From assembly GCF_050436995.1 (NCBI RefSeq), contig NC_134767.1, positions 8,680,001-8,744,000 on the forward strand: a stretch of DNA of 64,000 nucleotides, in the 5' to 3' direction. The notes below the pieces were generated by a model. That model made no database searches, had not been told where the DNA came from, and saw nothing but the letters and a program-made list of their open reading frames with translations. This document shows positions 62,455 to 64,000 of this stretch, piece by piece (positions within the stretch are counted from its first letter, which is position 1; each line of letters opens with the position of its first letter). The position numbers and the translations under genes were made by a program. The DNA comes from Anticarsia gemmatalis (taxonomy: Eukaryota > Arthropoda > Insecta > Lepidoptera > Erebidae).

Positions 62455-63878
62455 AAATTAGTTTGTATAATAAAATTTTCTGTTTTATTATGGAAATATA
62501 CCAGAGAAAACAGTTTGTCAAGGTTACCTTAAAGAAACGAATAAACAAACAATCAATTTCACAATCTATAGTTATAGATAATGTTACAGGTGAACATTAA
62601 TTACTGGCTACAGTTAATTGTTCTAGCGTCAGTAACGACGCGATATAAATTACAACTGGTAATGTCAGGCTGTAATGTAAGGTAACGTGAAGTGTTTGTT
62701 TTGTGCCCTTTGATAGGGGTTGTTTGGTTTTCTTGAGGATTCAGGGCGATTGATGTAGGTGGTTAAGTTTTATAGTGATGACCAAAACACCTTTATTAAG
62801 ATCTTTTAGTCATAAGTCAGTCTATATTTCGTAAAAAAACTAACAATCCTGTCTCGGGAAAAACGTCTATATAATATAAATCACTTGCAACCAGCACTTG
62901 TCTTGTATCAACATAGAATTAATTTTAAAAATCTGTCTTTTTACAGCAAACTTTTGTGCCGTTTCAAGTATGTTAATGACGAATTGTTGCAATACTTTGG
63001 AATATTCGGAAATCATTTTTAAATGGGTTTGAATGATATTAAATTATGTGTAACTAAATACTCAAATAATAAAAATAACTTCTAATGAGTCAAGAGAAGC
63101 TTCAACCTTACCATAAAATTTTACAACAAAACCACACTAACATCAAGACCTTTCTATTCACAATTCGCTCCAAAATTTTCCACTAAGCTTCCACCCGCTA
63201 GTCTCTTACAACTCAACCCACACAAAACTTGAATAAGAGACATCAGTCACAACTTTTACTCAAATCCCTTATCTGTCAAAATCGGGCGGGCTACAGAAAC
63301 TGCGGACATGACTCGTGTACCCATCGCTTCTGAGGACAACGGGATAAGCGTGACGTCACTGATCATGTGGTTTTTTTCCTTGAGTTTTCACTTTGAAGTA
63401 ATCGCAAAGAACTTTCGCTTGATGGATTAAGTGGAGTTATGTTTTGACTTTGTTGTTGTAAGGTATTTGTTAAGGTTGATTTTTCAACTGTTGAACAGAA
63501 AGACAACAAAAACAGAATTGAAATGACAGTCCTTTTCTTGTTATAGTTTTTGTACTTTGTTATTTGTTAAACCGTTTCTCTCTAGGTATTATATTTGATG
63601 GCATTTTTAATGACTAAGACAATTTATTATCAATGCATTTAATTAGGTACAGGTTAACAGAACTTCGCAAATTTAATTATTTTAGATTTTCGTAAATGAC
63701 TACATTATATCCATAATTTTAACTCAATAGTTACTGAATCTCAATTATAAAAGCGTCAAATCGCATACATGTGTAAAAAAAATAAAAGTGCTATACGGTT
63801 AGTAAAAAAAACCATGGTCACCATACCCGTTTTAGGGTAGCAAATAAATGTAAGGGATAAGTCATTTGCGTGCCTCAC
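62455..63878. other. AT-rich stretch, locally pyrimidine-rich
   Basis: 63090-63250 is rich in c and a on plus. 63270-63360 is more balanced (gggcgggctacagaaactgc) and ends in tgacgtca. No frame, repeat family or gene was recognised. Confidence 0.4.
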
Positions 63879-63882
63879 CCTG

Positions 63883-63952
63883 GCATAACTGGTAATAACC
63901 GGTTATTACCGGTACTTATCGGTTTTTATCGGATTATTGCAGTCCAGGTGAA
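63883..63952. repeat. Palindrome cluster, possible hAT-type end
   Basis: ggtaataaccggttattacc at 63891-63910 is a perfect 20-bp palindrome, followed by ggtacttatcggtttttatc. Repeated accggtta/ttatcgg words are usual in the ends of insect hAT-like elements, but the element would extend beyond the window. Confidence 0.45.
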
Positions 63953-64000
63953 GTTTTGGTAGATTGTTCAAGTTTAACGGAGGTGAGGGGTGGGAAGAGG

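Noticed and set aside
1..64000. LTR retrotransposon or endogenous virus copy
   Set aside because: No pair of long terminal repeats and no gag, pol or env-like frame could be recognised. The non-LTR tails and SINEs explain the repeat content.

Overview
This window looks like non-coding nuclear DNA of a moth or butterfly. It is strongly AT-rich on both strands. It is packed with short interspersed elements of lepidopteran type: tRNA-headed SINEs with RNA polymerase III A/B-box heads, 3' tails of RTE-like non-LTR retrotransposons that begin with an 'actagctgacccgcg' type motif and end in 'ataatattagtatagat', a mariner-type MITE, and tails made of simple TATG or ATTT repeats. No protein-coding gene, intact tRNA, intact rRNA or complete autonomous transposon could be recognised. 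Almost all open frames are under 100 codons and the longest has 153. Many lie wholly or partly inside repeats.

Layout. 1-2.5 kb is AT-rich, with one GC-richer block at 1.74-1.87 kb. 2.5-16 kb holds tRNA-headed SINEs (called SINE-A here), two families of SINE derived from 5S rRNA, a foldback MITE and retrotransposon tails. 16-34 kb contains most copies of one retrotransposon tail family (R1), several copies of a palindromic MITE (MITE-P), a mariner MITE and a perfect 26-bp hairpin. 33.8-37.1 kb is the longest stretch with almost no repeats. 37-48 kb is again dense in SINEs, with clustered MITE-P copies at 45.8-47.4 kb. 48-56 kb has a rearranged 5S-SINE, a 35-bp minisatellite, a retrotransposon RT C-terminal remnant and a PIF/Harbinger-like MITE carrying a nested SINE. 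56.9-60.9 kb has two tandem arrays, with units of about 318 bp and about 387 bp. The rest is unique AT-rich DNA with a GC-richer block at 61.66-61.86 kb.

The most interesting signal is a pair of plus-strand sequences, with junctions at 23905/23906 and 50483/50484. In each, a 3' splice site is fused directly to a perfect 5' splice site (cag|gtaagt), and a CTAAT branch-point match starts exactly 24 bases before the junction. This is the architecture of recursive-splicing ratchet points, known from giant insect introns. Together with the absence of exons, it suggests that the window lies inside one very long intron of a plus-strand gene. The other main theme is the repeat biology: two 5S rRNA-derived SINE families with target-site duplications, conserved and partly covarying hairpins inside SINE bodies, and a nearly 360-bp inverted repeat made of two MITE copies. 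All family names (SINE-A, SINE-B, SINE-C, SINE-H, 5S-I, 5S-II, R1-R5, MITE-P, MITE-Q) are local labels given here and are not database names.
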